Source of the DNA: Candidatus Hydrogenedens terephthalaticus JGI OTU-1
Lineage (GTDB): Bacteria; Hydrogenedentota; Hydrogenedentia; Hydrogenedentales; Hydrogenedentaceae
Length of the DNA: 18,240 nt
NCBI GenBank assembly: GCA_000493945.1
Contig: AWNW01000037.1
Location: 265-18,504, forward strand
Direction: 5' to 3'
The notes below the pieces were generated by a model. The model worked only from the letters and a program-made list of their open reading frames with translations. It was not told the origin of the DNA and made no database searches. Shown piece by piece: positions 7,483 to 15,040 of the stretch (the stretch's first letter is position 1; each line of letters opens with the position of its first letter). Made by a program: the position numbers and the translations under genes.

Positions 7483-7538
7483 ACTCCCGTCTTTTGAACA
7501 ATAATCATCAACCTTATTTGAGAAGTCTTACTAAAGTT

Positions 7539-8081
7539 ATGAAAAGAATTGGTATTTTTGCAGGTTCCAGTGATTTATCGATCCCTTTTTTTAAGAAAGA
7601 AGTGGAACAGTTAGCAGACTTATTGGCAGAAAAGAAATATCAAATTGTATATGGTGCTGGAAAAGTAGGTTTAATGGGAGTTTTATCACAGAAATATTAC
7701 GAGCATAGAGGCATATTAATTGGTGTAGTTCCACATTACTTAAATCGTTCTGAACTTGTTTTTGAACATTGTAATGAGTTGATAGTTACGAAAGACCTTC
7801 ATGAACGGAAAGAAACGATGGAAAATCTTTCAGATGCTTTTATTGTTCTGCCGGGTGGAATAGGGACAATGGATGAATTTTTGAATGTCCTTGCTTCGAA
7901 ACAGTTAAAATACCATAATAAACCTTTGTTTTTGCTCAATATAGATAACTTTTTTGGATTTGTCCGGGATATGATGGAAACTATGTTTAGCCATCGGTTT
8001 ATTCATGATGGGCATAAACAACTTTATCAATGTATAGACACACCGGAAGAACTGGTAGAAAAGTTAGAGCAAAGTCTCTAA
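7539..8081 (+). CDS. LOG-family protein (TIGR00730 Rossmann fold; nucleotide 5'-monophosphate phosphoribohydrolase)
   Basis: The 180-residue protein shows the LOG ('lysine decarboxylase') family signature. It has GIFAGSS at 5-11, YGAGKVGLMG at 38-47, an ERKETM helix at 89-94 and the catalytic-site motif PGGIGTMDE at 105-113. Proven members hydrolyse cytokinin riboside 5'-monophosphates or AMP/nucleotides to the free base and ribose 5-phosphate; the family was once misnamed lysine decarboxylase. Length is normal for the short bacterial LOG group. I chose ATG 7539 because MKRIGIFAGSS is the usual N-terminus and because the extended -10 at 7474-7482 puts the transcript start near 7489; a TTG at 7494 would have almost no leader. 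The ribosome site is weak. The next gene begins 18 bases after its stop, so they are probably co-transcribed. Confidence 0.88.
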   Translation: MKRIGIFAGSSDLSIPFFKKEVEQLADLLAEKKYQIVYGAGKVGLMGVLSQKYYEHRGILIGVVPHYLNRSELVFEHCNELIVTKDLHERKETMENLSDAFIVLPGGIGTMDEFLNVLASKQLKYHNKPLFLLNIDNFFGFVRDMMETMFSHRFIHDGHKQLYQCIDTPEELVEKLEQSL

Positions 8082-8099
8082 TTGTTTTAAGGACACGGA

Positions 8100-9122
8100 A
8101 TGAATAACAGCAAATATGCTACTTATGTATTTCTTTTGTTGCTGTATGTAAGTTTCTTTTTATCCGGTAGTTGTGCCTTGATTTATCAAATTGTGTGGAC
8201 AAGGCAAAGTATGCTTTTATTAGGTTCAACGGCGTATGCGGTTAGCACAGTTTTGAGCATTTTCTTTTTAGGTTTAGGTCTGGGGAGTTTTTGGGGAGGT
8301 AAAATTGCGGAACGGACATCAAATCCGATGCGATGGTATGCATGGGTTGAATTGTTTATAGGTTTATGGGCTTTGATTATCGTTGATTTTGTAAGCAATA
8401 AAGGACAGATTGTTTTCTTATTAATCCGTCTTTTCCCTGAAAATACATGGCTCTTGTTTTTCATAAGAATTCTAATATCTATGTTCTGGTTTGCTCTTCC
8501 TTCGTTGTGTATGGGAATGACTTTCCCCTTACTTGTCCGATACGAACAAAATATAAAGGGAAAGAGTAGTCGGTATATCTCATTGCTATATTCGATAAAT
8601 ACAATAGGGGCTGTTTTAGGAGCCTTTGGTGCGGGTTTTCTGTTTGTCCCAAAGATTGGATATGGAATGACATTTTATATTGCCATTGGGATAAGTATAT
8701 GTGTAAGTCTAATAGCGGGATTCCTTTCGCTATTCCGTGATGCATTAGTAAATACAGGGAAAAAGTCTGAAGCGGAGCCTGTGGAAATAGAGGAAAATGA
8801 GGAAGGGAGTGAACTTAAGAAACGGGTTATTTTTTTGGGAGTATTTATATCGGGTTTTGTTTGTCTTGCTTTGGAGGTGCTGTGGACACGCCTTTTGATT
8901 ATGATTTTTTTAGGAACAAATTACGCATACACTTCTGTATTGATTTCAGTCCTTGCGGGAATTAGTCTCGGAGCCTTATGTCTCTCCATAGTAATTAATA
9001 AATCCCCGATACGGATGTGGATATTGGGCTGGGGATATAGCCTTACAGGTTTTGGCGTGCTTCTAACTCTAATTTCCTATAATTCCGATGTTTTTCCTCT
9101 TCAATATTCACAATCTCTATAG
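8100..9122 (+). CDS. Membrane domain of a fused MFS/spermidine-synthase-type protein, C-terminally truncated
   Basis: The 340-residue polytopic membrane protein matches the N-terminal transporter-like half of fused MFS/spermidine synthase proteins. SGSCALIYQIVWTR near residue 22 is followed by LLLGSTAYAVSTVLSIFFLG and GLGSFWGGKIAER. After a charged linker (about 215-240) comes the second repeat start GFVCLALEVLWTRLL with FLGTNYAYTSVLISVLAG. In intact members the second repeat has further helices, and usually a cytosolic aminopropyltransferase domain. Here the frame stops after about three helices of the second half, and the last ~15 residues (from SYNSDVF) look non-native. The DNA there is the antisense of a minus-strand gene fragment at 9043-9252. 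The gene therefore looks broken by a rearrangement. AAGGA at 8089-8093 is its ribosome site. A naturally short member of the family is the alternative. Confidence 0.75.
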   Translation: MNNSKYATYVFLLLLYVSFFLSGSCALIYQIVWTRQSMLLLGSTAYAVSTVLSIFFLGLGLGSFWGGKIAERTSNPMRWYAWVELFIGLWALIIVDFVSNKGQIVFLLIRLFPENTWLLFFIRILISMFWFALPSLCMGMTFPLLVRYEQNIKGKSSRYISLLYSINTIGAVLGAFGAGFLFVPKIGYGMTFYIAIGISICVSLIAGFLSLFRDALVNTGKKSEAEPVEIEENEEGSELKKRVIFLGVFISGFVCLALEVLWTRLLIMIFLGTNYAYTSVLISVLAGISLGALCLSIVINKSPIRMWILGWGYSLTGFGVLLTLISYNSDVFPLQYSQSL

Positions 9123-9252
9123 GAACATATAGGGAATATTTAGATACCCAATTTTCTTTATGGATTATAAGAATAGAACCTTTTAATTCAAGGCATACTT
9201 TACCTGGCTGATTTACTCTTGTTAAATTTACAGAATATAAAGAAGGTTCCAT
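9043..9252 (-). pseudogene. N-terminal fragment of an unrecognised minus-strand gene, cut off at a rearrangement
   Basis: The frame begins at ATG 9252 with an AGAGAGA ribosome site about 7 bases upstream on the minus strand, and a TATAAT (plus 9297-9302) further upstream. The first ~58 residues read like a genuine globular N-terminus: alternating beta-type segments ending in SLYVPIEIVNIEEEKHRN. The VPIE.V..EEEK pattern is of a kind often seen before a membrane helix in proteins of unknown function. The frame then runs into the antisense of the truncated membrane gene and stops at 9043. I could not assign a family. It may be spurious, but the ribosome site and sequence character support a real gene start whose remainder has been lost. 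Confidence 0.4.
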
Positions 9253-9355
9253 TTGTTATCTCTCTAATAAAACTGTTTATTCTAATTACTGTATATATTA
9301 TACTTTTTTTATAACATTGATTGGGAACGATATATTCAAAAAAGGACAAAAGGCA

Positions 9356-10267
9356 ATGATCGAAAAGAAAAAACGATTGCTTATTATTTACGGAAGCACA
9401 TTATCTCTTTTCTCGATATTGATTATTTTTTTGTTTACCTCTTGTTATGCAGGTTATTCAAAAATAATGGTGGATGGGGAAACACGCTATTACCGTTTGC
9501 ACATTCCTCCAAATCTGGATCCTACAACACCTGTCCCTTTACTCCTTGCTCTACACCAATTTAGTGATACCGCACGAGGAATGGAAAAATTAACACGATT
9601 CAACCAACTCGCCGATACAGAAAAATTTATTGTAGTTTACCCTCAGGGTAAATGGAGAATATGGAAAACAGCCCCATTACCTAATGAAGACACACGATTT
9701 TTAGAGGTGCTTATTGATAATTTGTTGTCCAGATACCCTATTCGAACAAACCAAATATTCGCAACAGGTGCTTCTGCAGGAGGAATGATGATACAGGCAT
9801 TTGCATGCTACTCTAATCGTTTTGCCGCTATTGCTCCCGTAATGGGCAGTATAACAAGAAACTATGCGGAAGAACGAAAACCTCAAAAAAATATTCCCGT
9901 TTTAATTATCCACGGAACAGCCGACCCTGTAGTCCCCTTTAATGGTGGGGAAACCAATGCAGGACCCGGTAGAAGACCAGTATTTTTATCGGCAGAAGAA
10001 AATGCAGAATGGTGGGCAAAGCAATATGGATACTCCGGAGAAACTACTGTTACACAGCTGCCTGATAATAATACAGAAGATATATTTTCCACAGAAGTTG
10101 TTAATTACAACTGCTTTCCTTCGGTTTTTCTATATAAAATCATCGGGGGTGGACATACCTGGCCCGGTACAAAAAACTTTTATCCCCAATTTATTGTAGG
10201 ACCCACAGCACCAGAGCCGGATGCTTCACAAATTATCTGGGATTTTTTCAAAAATACTACGCAATAG
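9356..10267 (+). CDS. Secreted esterase of the PHB-depolymerase / LpqC / feruloyl-esterase (CE1-like) family, probable lipoprotein
   Basis: The 303-residue alpha/beta hydrolase has the PHB-depolymerase family layout. LALHQFSD (64-71) is in the oxyanion-hole region, followed by LADTEKFIVVYPQG (85-98) and a nucleophile elbow GASAGG with Ser140. The acid is in HGTADPVVPF (Asp190) and the catalytic His is in GGGHTWPG (His267). The N-terminus is a basic-hydrophobic signal with LFTSC at 26-30; Cys30 may be lipidated, although Phe at -3 is not the commonest lipobox residue. It should hydrolyse short ester bonds in polyesters or esterified polysaccharides outside the cytoplasm; the substrate is unknown. 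AAAGGA at 9341-9346, 9 bases upstream, supports ATG 9356 over an in-frame TTG at 9317. A TATACT hexamer at 9299-9304 is a possible -10. Confidence 0.87.
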   Translation: MIEKKKRLLIIYGSTLSLFSILIIFLFTSCYAGYSKIMVDGETRYYRLHIPPNLDPTTPVPLLLALHQFSDTARGMEKLTRFNQLADTEKFIVVYPQGKWRIWKTAPLPNEDTRFLEVLIDNLLSRYPIRTNQIFATGASAGGMMIQAFACYSNRFAAIAPVMGSITRNYAEERKPQKNIPVLIIHGTADPVVPFNGGETNAGPGRRPVFLSAEENAEWWAKQYGYSGETTVTQLPDNNTEDIFSTEVVNYNCFPSVFLYKIIGGGHTWPGTKNFYPQFIVGPTAPEPDASQIIWDFFKNTTQ

Positions 10268-10346
10268 ATACAAATTGAAACTATAGAAAGTTTTACCTTA
10301 TTTTAAAAGTATTGCATTTCTTATACATACAAAAGAAAGACTTACA

Positions 10347-11726
10347 ATGATTTCTGCAATTATCCTTGCTGGTGGTCGTGGAGAAGGGATTTTTCCTTTC
10401 TCTATAGTTAGAAATAAAGTAATACTTCCTATATTAAATACGCCCATAATTCGAAGGCTTGCTCTACAACTCAAAGAAGTAGGAATTGAAAATATTACTG
10501 TAGCAACAGGATACTTCGAACAAAGTGTTCGACATGCTTTACAAGATATTAGCGGATTATCATTCCTGAGAAGTAAAGAAGGTGCTACTCCTGCTGATAC
10601 GATATGCTCCATTTTAGATACATCTTCTTCATCAGAGACTATAATACTTTATGGGGATATTGTTACTATACAGGAGAACCTATCTAATTTTATAAAAACA
10701 CATCAGGAACAACATAATGAGTTTTCGATTTTAGTTTCTAATCAGAAACCTTTTCCCCTGCATACAATATTTATAGAAAAAGGAACAGATAATAAACTAA
10801 AACACTTACTTTTTGACAGACAGAACTCTGAGTTCTGGTTCTGCGGTGTCCTTCTTGGAAAAACAAAATCATTAAAAGAAATATTTAATTATGAACCCGG
10901 GATTATTCGTTCTGCTCCTCTTGGAGCAATGCCTGTTCCCGAAGGAAATCTTATCTCCGCCATTGATTTAATGTTAGAGAGGAAGTGTGAAATATCCTGT
11001 ATCCCTGCAAACAGTTTTGTAGTTGATATTGATCATCCCTGGGATTTAATCGAGGCAAATCAACAGGCATTGTCAAATGTATTTGAAAAAATGGAATGTT
11101 CCATTATAAACAAATCCGCATTCATAAGCGATGGTGCAGATATTTCGCCAAATGCAAAGTTATGGATACATGAGGGAGGAAGAATTGAGAAAGGAACTGT
11201 TATAAAAGGAAACCTTGTACTTGGGATGAATAGTCATATTGGCACTGGTGCTCTTTTTGAAGAAAATATTTATGTAAACAGCAATACAAATATTTCTGAA
11301 TTTGCAAAAATTCATAAGAATTCAATCATAGGTGAGAATAACAAGATACTTCACAATGCAGAATTTGATGGTATTACATTAGATACTGTATTTATGGTCC
11401 ATACCTGCTGTGTATCTGGCGTAATAGGTTCGCATGTTGATATTGGAGCAGGAACCATTAGTGCTACATGGAGGTTTGATGATAAAATAAAAGAAGTTCG
11501 ATGTAAACAACGCAAAGAAATTCCTCCCTATCATGGGAATTTAACATATCTTGGCGATTATTGCCGAACGGGAATAAATACCATGTTCATGCCGGGAGTG
11601 CGCATAGGAGCGTATTCATGCATTGGTCCCGGTGTTATTGTGAATAATGATATTGACCCTTATTCTCTTGTTATCTTGAAACAACAATTAGAAATTAAAC
11701 CGTGGGGACCGAATAGGTATCCTTGA
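10347..11726 (+). CDS. GlmU-like bifunctional sugar nucleotidyltransferase with left-handed beta-helix, atypical active-site motifs
   Basis: The 459-residue protein has an N-terminal nucleotidyltransferase Rossmann domain (about 1-240) with AIILAGGRG at 4-12, LYGD (101-104, metal-binding Asp104 position) and VDIDHPWDL (226-234). A left-handed beta-helix of hexapeptide repeats follows (about 252-440). The helix end, with DIGAGTISATWRFD (365-378) and LGDYCRTGINTMFMPGVRIG (402-421), resembles archaeal glucose-1-phosphate/GlcNAc-1-phosphate bifunctional enzymes of the ST0452 type. Oddities: the signature G-x-G-T-R is GRGEG here, so its arginine is lost, and the usual P-K is Asn23-Lys24. In the acetyltransferase part His352 is kept, but the Tyr expected three residues later is Cys. 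It may act on an unusual sugar phosphate or have lost one activity. The aldolase gene follows after 35 bases, probably in the same operon. Its ribosome site is weak. Confidence 0.82.
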   Translation: MISAIILAGGRGEGIFPFSIVRNKVILPILNTPIIRRLALQLKEVGIENITVATGYFEQSVRHALQDISGLSFLRSKEGATPADTICSILDTSSSSETIILYGDIVTIQENLSNFIKTHQEQHNEFSILVSNQKPFPLHTIFIEKGTDNKLKHLLFDRQNSEFWFCGVLLGKTKSLKEIFNYEPGIIRSAPLGAMPVPEGNLISAIDLMLERKCEISCIPANSFVVDIDHPWDLIEANQQALSNVFEKMECSIINKSAFISDGADISPNAKLWIHEGGRIEKGTVIKGNLVLGMNSHIGTGALFEENIYVNSNTNISEFAKIHKNSIIGENNKILHNAEFDGITLDTVFMVHTCCVSGVIGSHVDIGAGTISATWRFDDKIKEVRCKQRKEIPPYHGNLTYLGDYCRTGINTMFMPGVRIGAYSCIGPGVIVNNDIDPYSLVILKQQLEIKPWGPNRYP

Positions 11727-11761
11727 AAAAACATATATATTGACTAATAAAGGAAAAGACA

Positions 11762-12658
11762 ATGGAACAAAAAAACATACGCGGTATTATTTGTGCTAAT
11801 CTAACTCCTTTCACTAAGGGGGGCAAAGAAATTGACCATCCAAAATTACATAAACTTATCCGATTTTTACAAGAAAAGGGAGTTCATGGATTGTTCGTAG
11901 GAGGGACAACAGGGGAAGGGCTTGTCATGTCAATTGAGGAAAGAAAAGAACTTTTAGAAAGTGTCCTGAAATGTGTCAACAAAAAAATAATGGTAATTCC
12001 CCACACAGGGACATTTGATTTACGCTCAACTATGGAACTCACGGCTCATGCAGTTGAAAAGAAAGTCTATGCAGTGGGCATTGTTACACCAGGATATTAT
12101 TATTACGATGAAGATGCTTTGTATAAATATTTTTCCACTATTGCTTCTGAGTTCCCTGATATTCCTGTCCTGCTTTACAATATCCCCTCCTGTGCAAGAA
12201 ACTTCCTGCCTAACTCGCTCATTATTAAGTTAGCACAAAAACATAAAAATATTGTCGGAATTAAAGACAGCACAGGGAATATGGTAAACCTCTCTGAATT
12301 ACTACTCCAGAAACCGACATCTTTCACGGTGATAAATGGAGTAGATGAATATGGTTATCAGGCTTTTCTGGCAGGCGCCCAGGCGGCTGTTTCCGGAACT
12401 TCAAATGTTGCACCCGAAATCTATTTAGGGGTCTACGAAAATGTTATAAAACGGAAGTTGCCCGAAGCATGGATATACCAATCTCAATTAACAAAACTCT
12501 GCCAGGTATTGCAATATGGTAAAAATTTAGGGATATTTAAACAAGCACTTAAATTGCGCGGGATTGATGCAGGTTTTGTTCGTCCTCCACATCGGGAATC
12601 TACGAAACAGGAAATTTCATTACTTGAAAAAACATTTAAAAACTTAAACCTATTTTGA
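11762..12658 (+). CDS. DapA/NanA-superfamily (class I pyruvate-type) aldolase or synthase, substrate unknown
   Basis: The 298-residue TIM barrel belongs to the dihydrodipicolinate synthase / N-acetylneuraminate lyase superfamily. It has NLTPF (13-17), the substrate-carboxylate motif GGTTGEG (47-53), a YNIP segment with Tyr139, and the Schiff-base lysine in GIKDSTG (Lys168). Length is normal. In true DapA the segment after YNxPS has an arginine that binds the second carboxylate of aspartate semialdehyde; here it reads PSCARN, with Cys in that place. True DapA function is therefore not secure, and a sugar-acid aldolase, nonulosonate lyase or related enzyme is equally possible. AAGGAAA precedes the ATG at normal distance. 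It follows the GlmU-like gene closely, which favours a role in sugar or sugar-acid metabolism, perhaps for surface glycan precursors. This role is an inference. Confidence 0.85.
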   Translation: MEQKNIRGIICANLTPFTKGGKEIDHPKLHKLIRFLQEKGVHGLFVGGTTGEGLVMSIEERKELLESVLKCVNKKIMVIPHTGTFDLRSTMELTAHAVEKKVYAVGIVTPGYYYYDEDALYKYFSTIASEFPDIPVLLYNIPSCARNFLPNSLIIKLAQKHKNIVGIKDSTGNMVNLSELLLQKPTSFTVINGVDEYGYQAFLAGAQAAVSGTSNVAPEIYLGVYENVIKRKLPEAWIYQSQLTKLCQVLQYGKNLGIFKQALKLRGIDAGFVRPPHRESTKQEISLLEKTFKNLNLF

Positions 12659-12696
12659 TATTACTAAGAAATCCATTGAACGGACAAGAAACAACT

Positions 12697-13770
12697 TTAT
12701 AGTTGCTCTTCATTCTTTCTCGAAATCCCTTCTATAAAATGGAGAAGAATAATACCCATCCCAACTAACATAAGTACCAGGATAAGGACCAAAAATGTAT
12801 ATTTAGATGGAATAAGTGAAGTTATAAATGCAAGGAAACCCATACATATTGAAAAATAATAGAGAGAAAAAACTACCTGCCTTTGGGATAATCCCAATTT
12901 CAGCAACCGATGATGGAGATGGTCGCGATCTGGCACGAAAAATTCTCCCCTACTTGCTCGTTGCACCCTCCGCAAAAAACTTAAAAAGGTATCCAAAAAG
13001 GGGACTGCCAGCACTACAATTGGAATTGTTAAAGCAACAATAGTAACCCCTTTTTTCTTTTCAACAAGTGTGGCACATCCCAATACAAAACCCAAAAACA
13101 ATGCCCCGGTATCACCCATAAAAACAGAAGCGGGATGTGAATTATAAACCAAAAAGGCAAGGGTACATCCTAAAAGGATGCTCATAACTAAACAACTAAA
13201 TATCTGCCCATTGTAATAAGAAATTGCGAATATCGTCGCCGAACAAATAGCCACCTGACCGCTGGCAAGACCATCAAGACCGTCGGAAAAATTAATAGCA
13301 TTCATTACTCCAACAATCCACAAAGGAGTTATTATCATTGCAAGCCAACCCACTTCCAAAACACCACCCAAAGGATGTGCTATTGTAACCGTTTTGAATC
13401 CCCAATAATAAAGAAGAATTCCTAAAAATAGTTCAAATATTAATTTCTTACTTGCAGGAATAGATATTAAATCATCCAGCAATCCCATCAATACAATGAA
13501 TGTTCCTACAACGGCAATAACCACCAAATTATCATCAAAATATTGTGGATAAAACCACTCTATAAAACAGCAAACCACTAAAAAGGAAATATAAAAAGCG
13601 AGACCTCCTAAATAAGGTATAGGCTTTTTGTGAACTTTCCTTTTTTGGTCTGGCATATCTACTACATTCAATTTTAGGGCTAACCATCGGAAAATCGGAA
13701 CAAATAATAAAGTTGCAATAAATGAAACTGCCCCAATTGATATATATACCCAATCCTGATTTTTCATCAT
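12697..13770 (-). CDS. WecA/TagO/MraY-family undecaprenyl-phosphate sugar-1-phosphate transferase
   Basis: The 357-residue polytopic membrane protein carries the family motifs in order: KKPIPYLGGLAF (48-59), GLLDDLISI with the Mg-binding Asp99-Asp100, NAINFSDGLDGLASG (157-171), NSHPASVFMGDTG (210-222) and the loop motif PDRDHLHHRLL (280-290) typical of GlcNAc-1-phosphate (WecA/TagO) rather than MurNAc-pentapeptide transferases. About ten helices are apparent. It should transfer an N-acetylhexosamine-1-phosphate from UDP-sugar to undecaprenyl phosphate, the first step of O-antigen, capsule or other surface polymer assembly. Its ATG at 13770 overlaps the TGA of the preceding gene (ATGA), with GGAGGG inside that gene; a second ATG at 13767 has better spacing (7 bases). 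It converges on the aldolase gene with a 38-base gap. Confidence 0.9.
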   Translation of the reverse strand: MMKNQDWVYISIGAVSFIATLLFVPIFRWLALKLNVVDMPDQKRKVHKKPIPYLGGLAFYISFLVVCCFIEWFYPQYFDDNLVVIAVVGTFIVLMGLLDDLISIPASKKLIFELFLGILLYYWGFKTVTIAHPLGGVLEVGWLAMIITPLWIVGVMNAINFSDGLDGLASGQVAICSATIFAISYYNGQIFSCLVMSILLGCTLAFLVYNSHPASVFMGDTGALFLGFVLGCATLVEKKKGVTIVALTIPIVVLAVPFLDTFLSFLRRVQRASRGEFFVPDRDHLHHRLLKLGLSQRQVVFSLYYFSICMGFLAFITSLIPSKYTFLVLILVLMLVGMGIILLHFIEGISRKNEEQL

Positions 13771-14819
13771 TTATCCCTCCCATGTAAAACACAACAAATC
13801 GCAATCGGTATTCTATTTTGTGATGGGTTATACTCAGCCCAATTTTGGAGAGCCGTACCTTCATTGGCACCCTTTACCCCTATTCCAGCAAAAGCATATC
13901 CATATCCAAATATTCTTTTCTCTCCTTTAATATAAGTTTTTTTCGAAAATCCAAAAGATAATAGATTTTGTTCCAACTTATCTGTCATGTTTTCCGAAGC
14001 ATCATCTGCTACTGCAAATACACCAATATACCCTTCGGGAACTTCCTCTAAAAACTGCTCCATCTTTAAAGCATCATTTCGGCTTTCCCATATATCAAAT
14101 CGGTCTGCTCTAAAAACCTTACATGGCGGGGGTGTCAAAATTAACACATAAAAACCCCTTCGATTTCCTGCATAATTATTACCCTGAAACCATATCTGTG
14201 CACCACTGCCCTCGGCACTCCCTTCACTGACAACAAGTATATCGTTGTCAATTGCAAATCCTGTATTTCCTATATTGGAGTTAATATAAAAAACTCCTCC
14301 CGAATAATATAAAAAGTTAAATATTTGGCTCACTGATAGATTTGTATCTTGCATACATCTCAATGTTCTTCGAGTTAATAATTTCCAAAGGGAAAGGACT
14401 GAAGATTGGGTGGTTTTCGACAAAAGGGGAAAAGAAAATTCAGATGCATCTAATATTTTCGTATCAAATTGTAAATTTTCGGAATAATTACATTTTTCAA
14501 GCAACATACTTACCTGATATTTTTTTTCCAATTCTTTATATCCATTTTCATCCATATTGTCTTTTTTAATTTTCATTAGAAAAGCCAACACTTCAGAACT
14601 TACAGGTTTAAATGTATTCACCCCCCATTCTATTTCCTGTAAAGCCTTTTCTTTTTGTCCTTCTTGTAGATAATGTTTTGCCCGCACTAAATAGTTCTGT
14701 GGAGCAACAAAAGTCTGATAATTGGAAATATAAACATGACAAATCCAAAAAACAATGAAACTACAAAGGACTATCCCCCATAAAATCAAAACTTTTATTT
14801 TCGGATTATCAACTTTCAT
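13767..14819 (-). CDS. Membrane-anchored protein with ILEI (FAM3/PANDER-like) domain
   Basis: The 350-residue protein has a short basic N-terminus and one transmembrane helix (about 9-31), so the rest is probably extracytoplasmic. Residues about 42-66 (YLVRAKHYLQEGQKEKALQE) resemble one TPR-like helical hairpin. Residues about 186-322 match the interleukin-like EMT inducer (ILEI) domain: RGFYVLILTPP, the FDIW segment, LEEVPEGYIGVFAVADDAS, then GYAFAGIGVKG. This domain occurs in animal FAM3 proteins and as the sugar-binding stem of POMGNT1, and in bacterial proteins near glycan or polymer export genes. Translational coupling with the WecA-like gene (ATGA overlap) suggests a role in surface glycan assembly or recognition. 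No catalytic site is seen. No clear ribosome site precedes ATG 14819. Confidence 0.8.
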   Translation of the reverse strand: MKVDNPKIKVLILWGIVLCSFIVFWICHVYISNYQTFVAPQNYLVRAKHYLQEGQKEKALQEIEWGVNTFKPVSSEVLAFLMKIKKDNMDENGYKELEKKYQVSMLLEKCNYSENLQFDTKILDASEFSFPLLSKTTQSSVLSLWKLLTRRTLRCMQDTNLSVSQIFNFLYYSGGVFYINSNIGNTGFAIDNDILVVSEGSAEGSGAQIWFQGNNYAGNRRGFYVLILTPPPCKVFRADRFDIWESRNDALKMEQFLEEVPEGYIGVFAVADDASENMTDKLEQNLLSFGFSKKTYIKGEKRIFGYGYAFAGIGVKGANEGTALQNWAEYNPSQNRIPIAICCVLHGRDK

Positions 14820-15006
14820 AGATGATATATAGAAAAATTTTTCTCGTGTCTCTATGTTAAAATATCTTGTAATAATTAAACAACTCGATTTTATTTTATC
14901 ATAATAAAAGTCTATCGTTTTGAAAGTGGTGTCTTTCTTTATTACACTGATAGAAATCTATTAATGATATTCTAACATATCTTTTATTTTTATAAGACAA
15001 ACAGTT

Positions 15007-15012
15007 TATAAT
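15007..15012 (+). promoter_or_regulatory. Possible -10 element of the TolC-family gene
   Basis: TATAAT at 15007-15012 lies 29 bases before the ATG at 15041, but no good -35 is seen 16-18 bases upstream. The 221-base divergent spacer 14820-15040 is AT-rich and must also hold the promoter of the minus-strand ILEI/WecA pair, for which I see only weak candidates. AGAGGA at 15028-15033 is the ribosome site, 7 bases from the ATG. Confidence 0.4.
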
Positions 15013-15040
15013 CTTTGTAAATAAGCAAGAGGAAATATTT

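Noticed and set aside
7494..7538. N-terminal extension of the LOG-family protein from TTG 7494
   Set aside because: The extended -10 at 7474-7482 puts the transcript start only about 5 bases before it, and the family N-terminus begins at ATG 7539.
13535..13870. Open frame of 111 codons on the minus strand across the ILEI/WecA gene junction
   Set aside because: It overlaps two well-supported genes in another frame and shows no domain or ribosome site.
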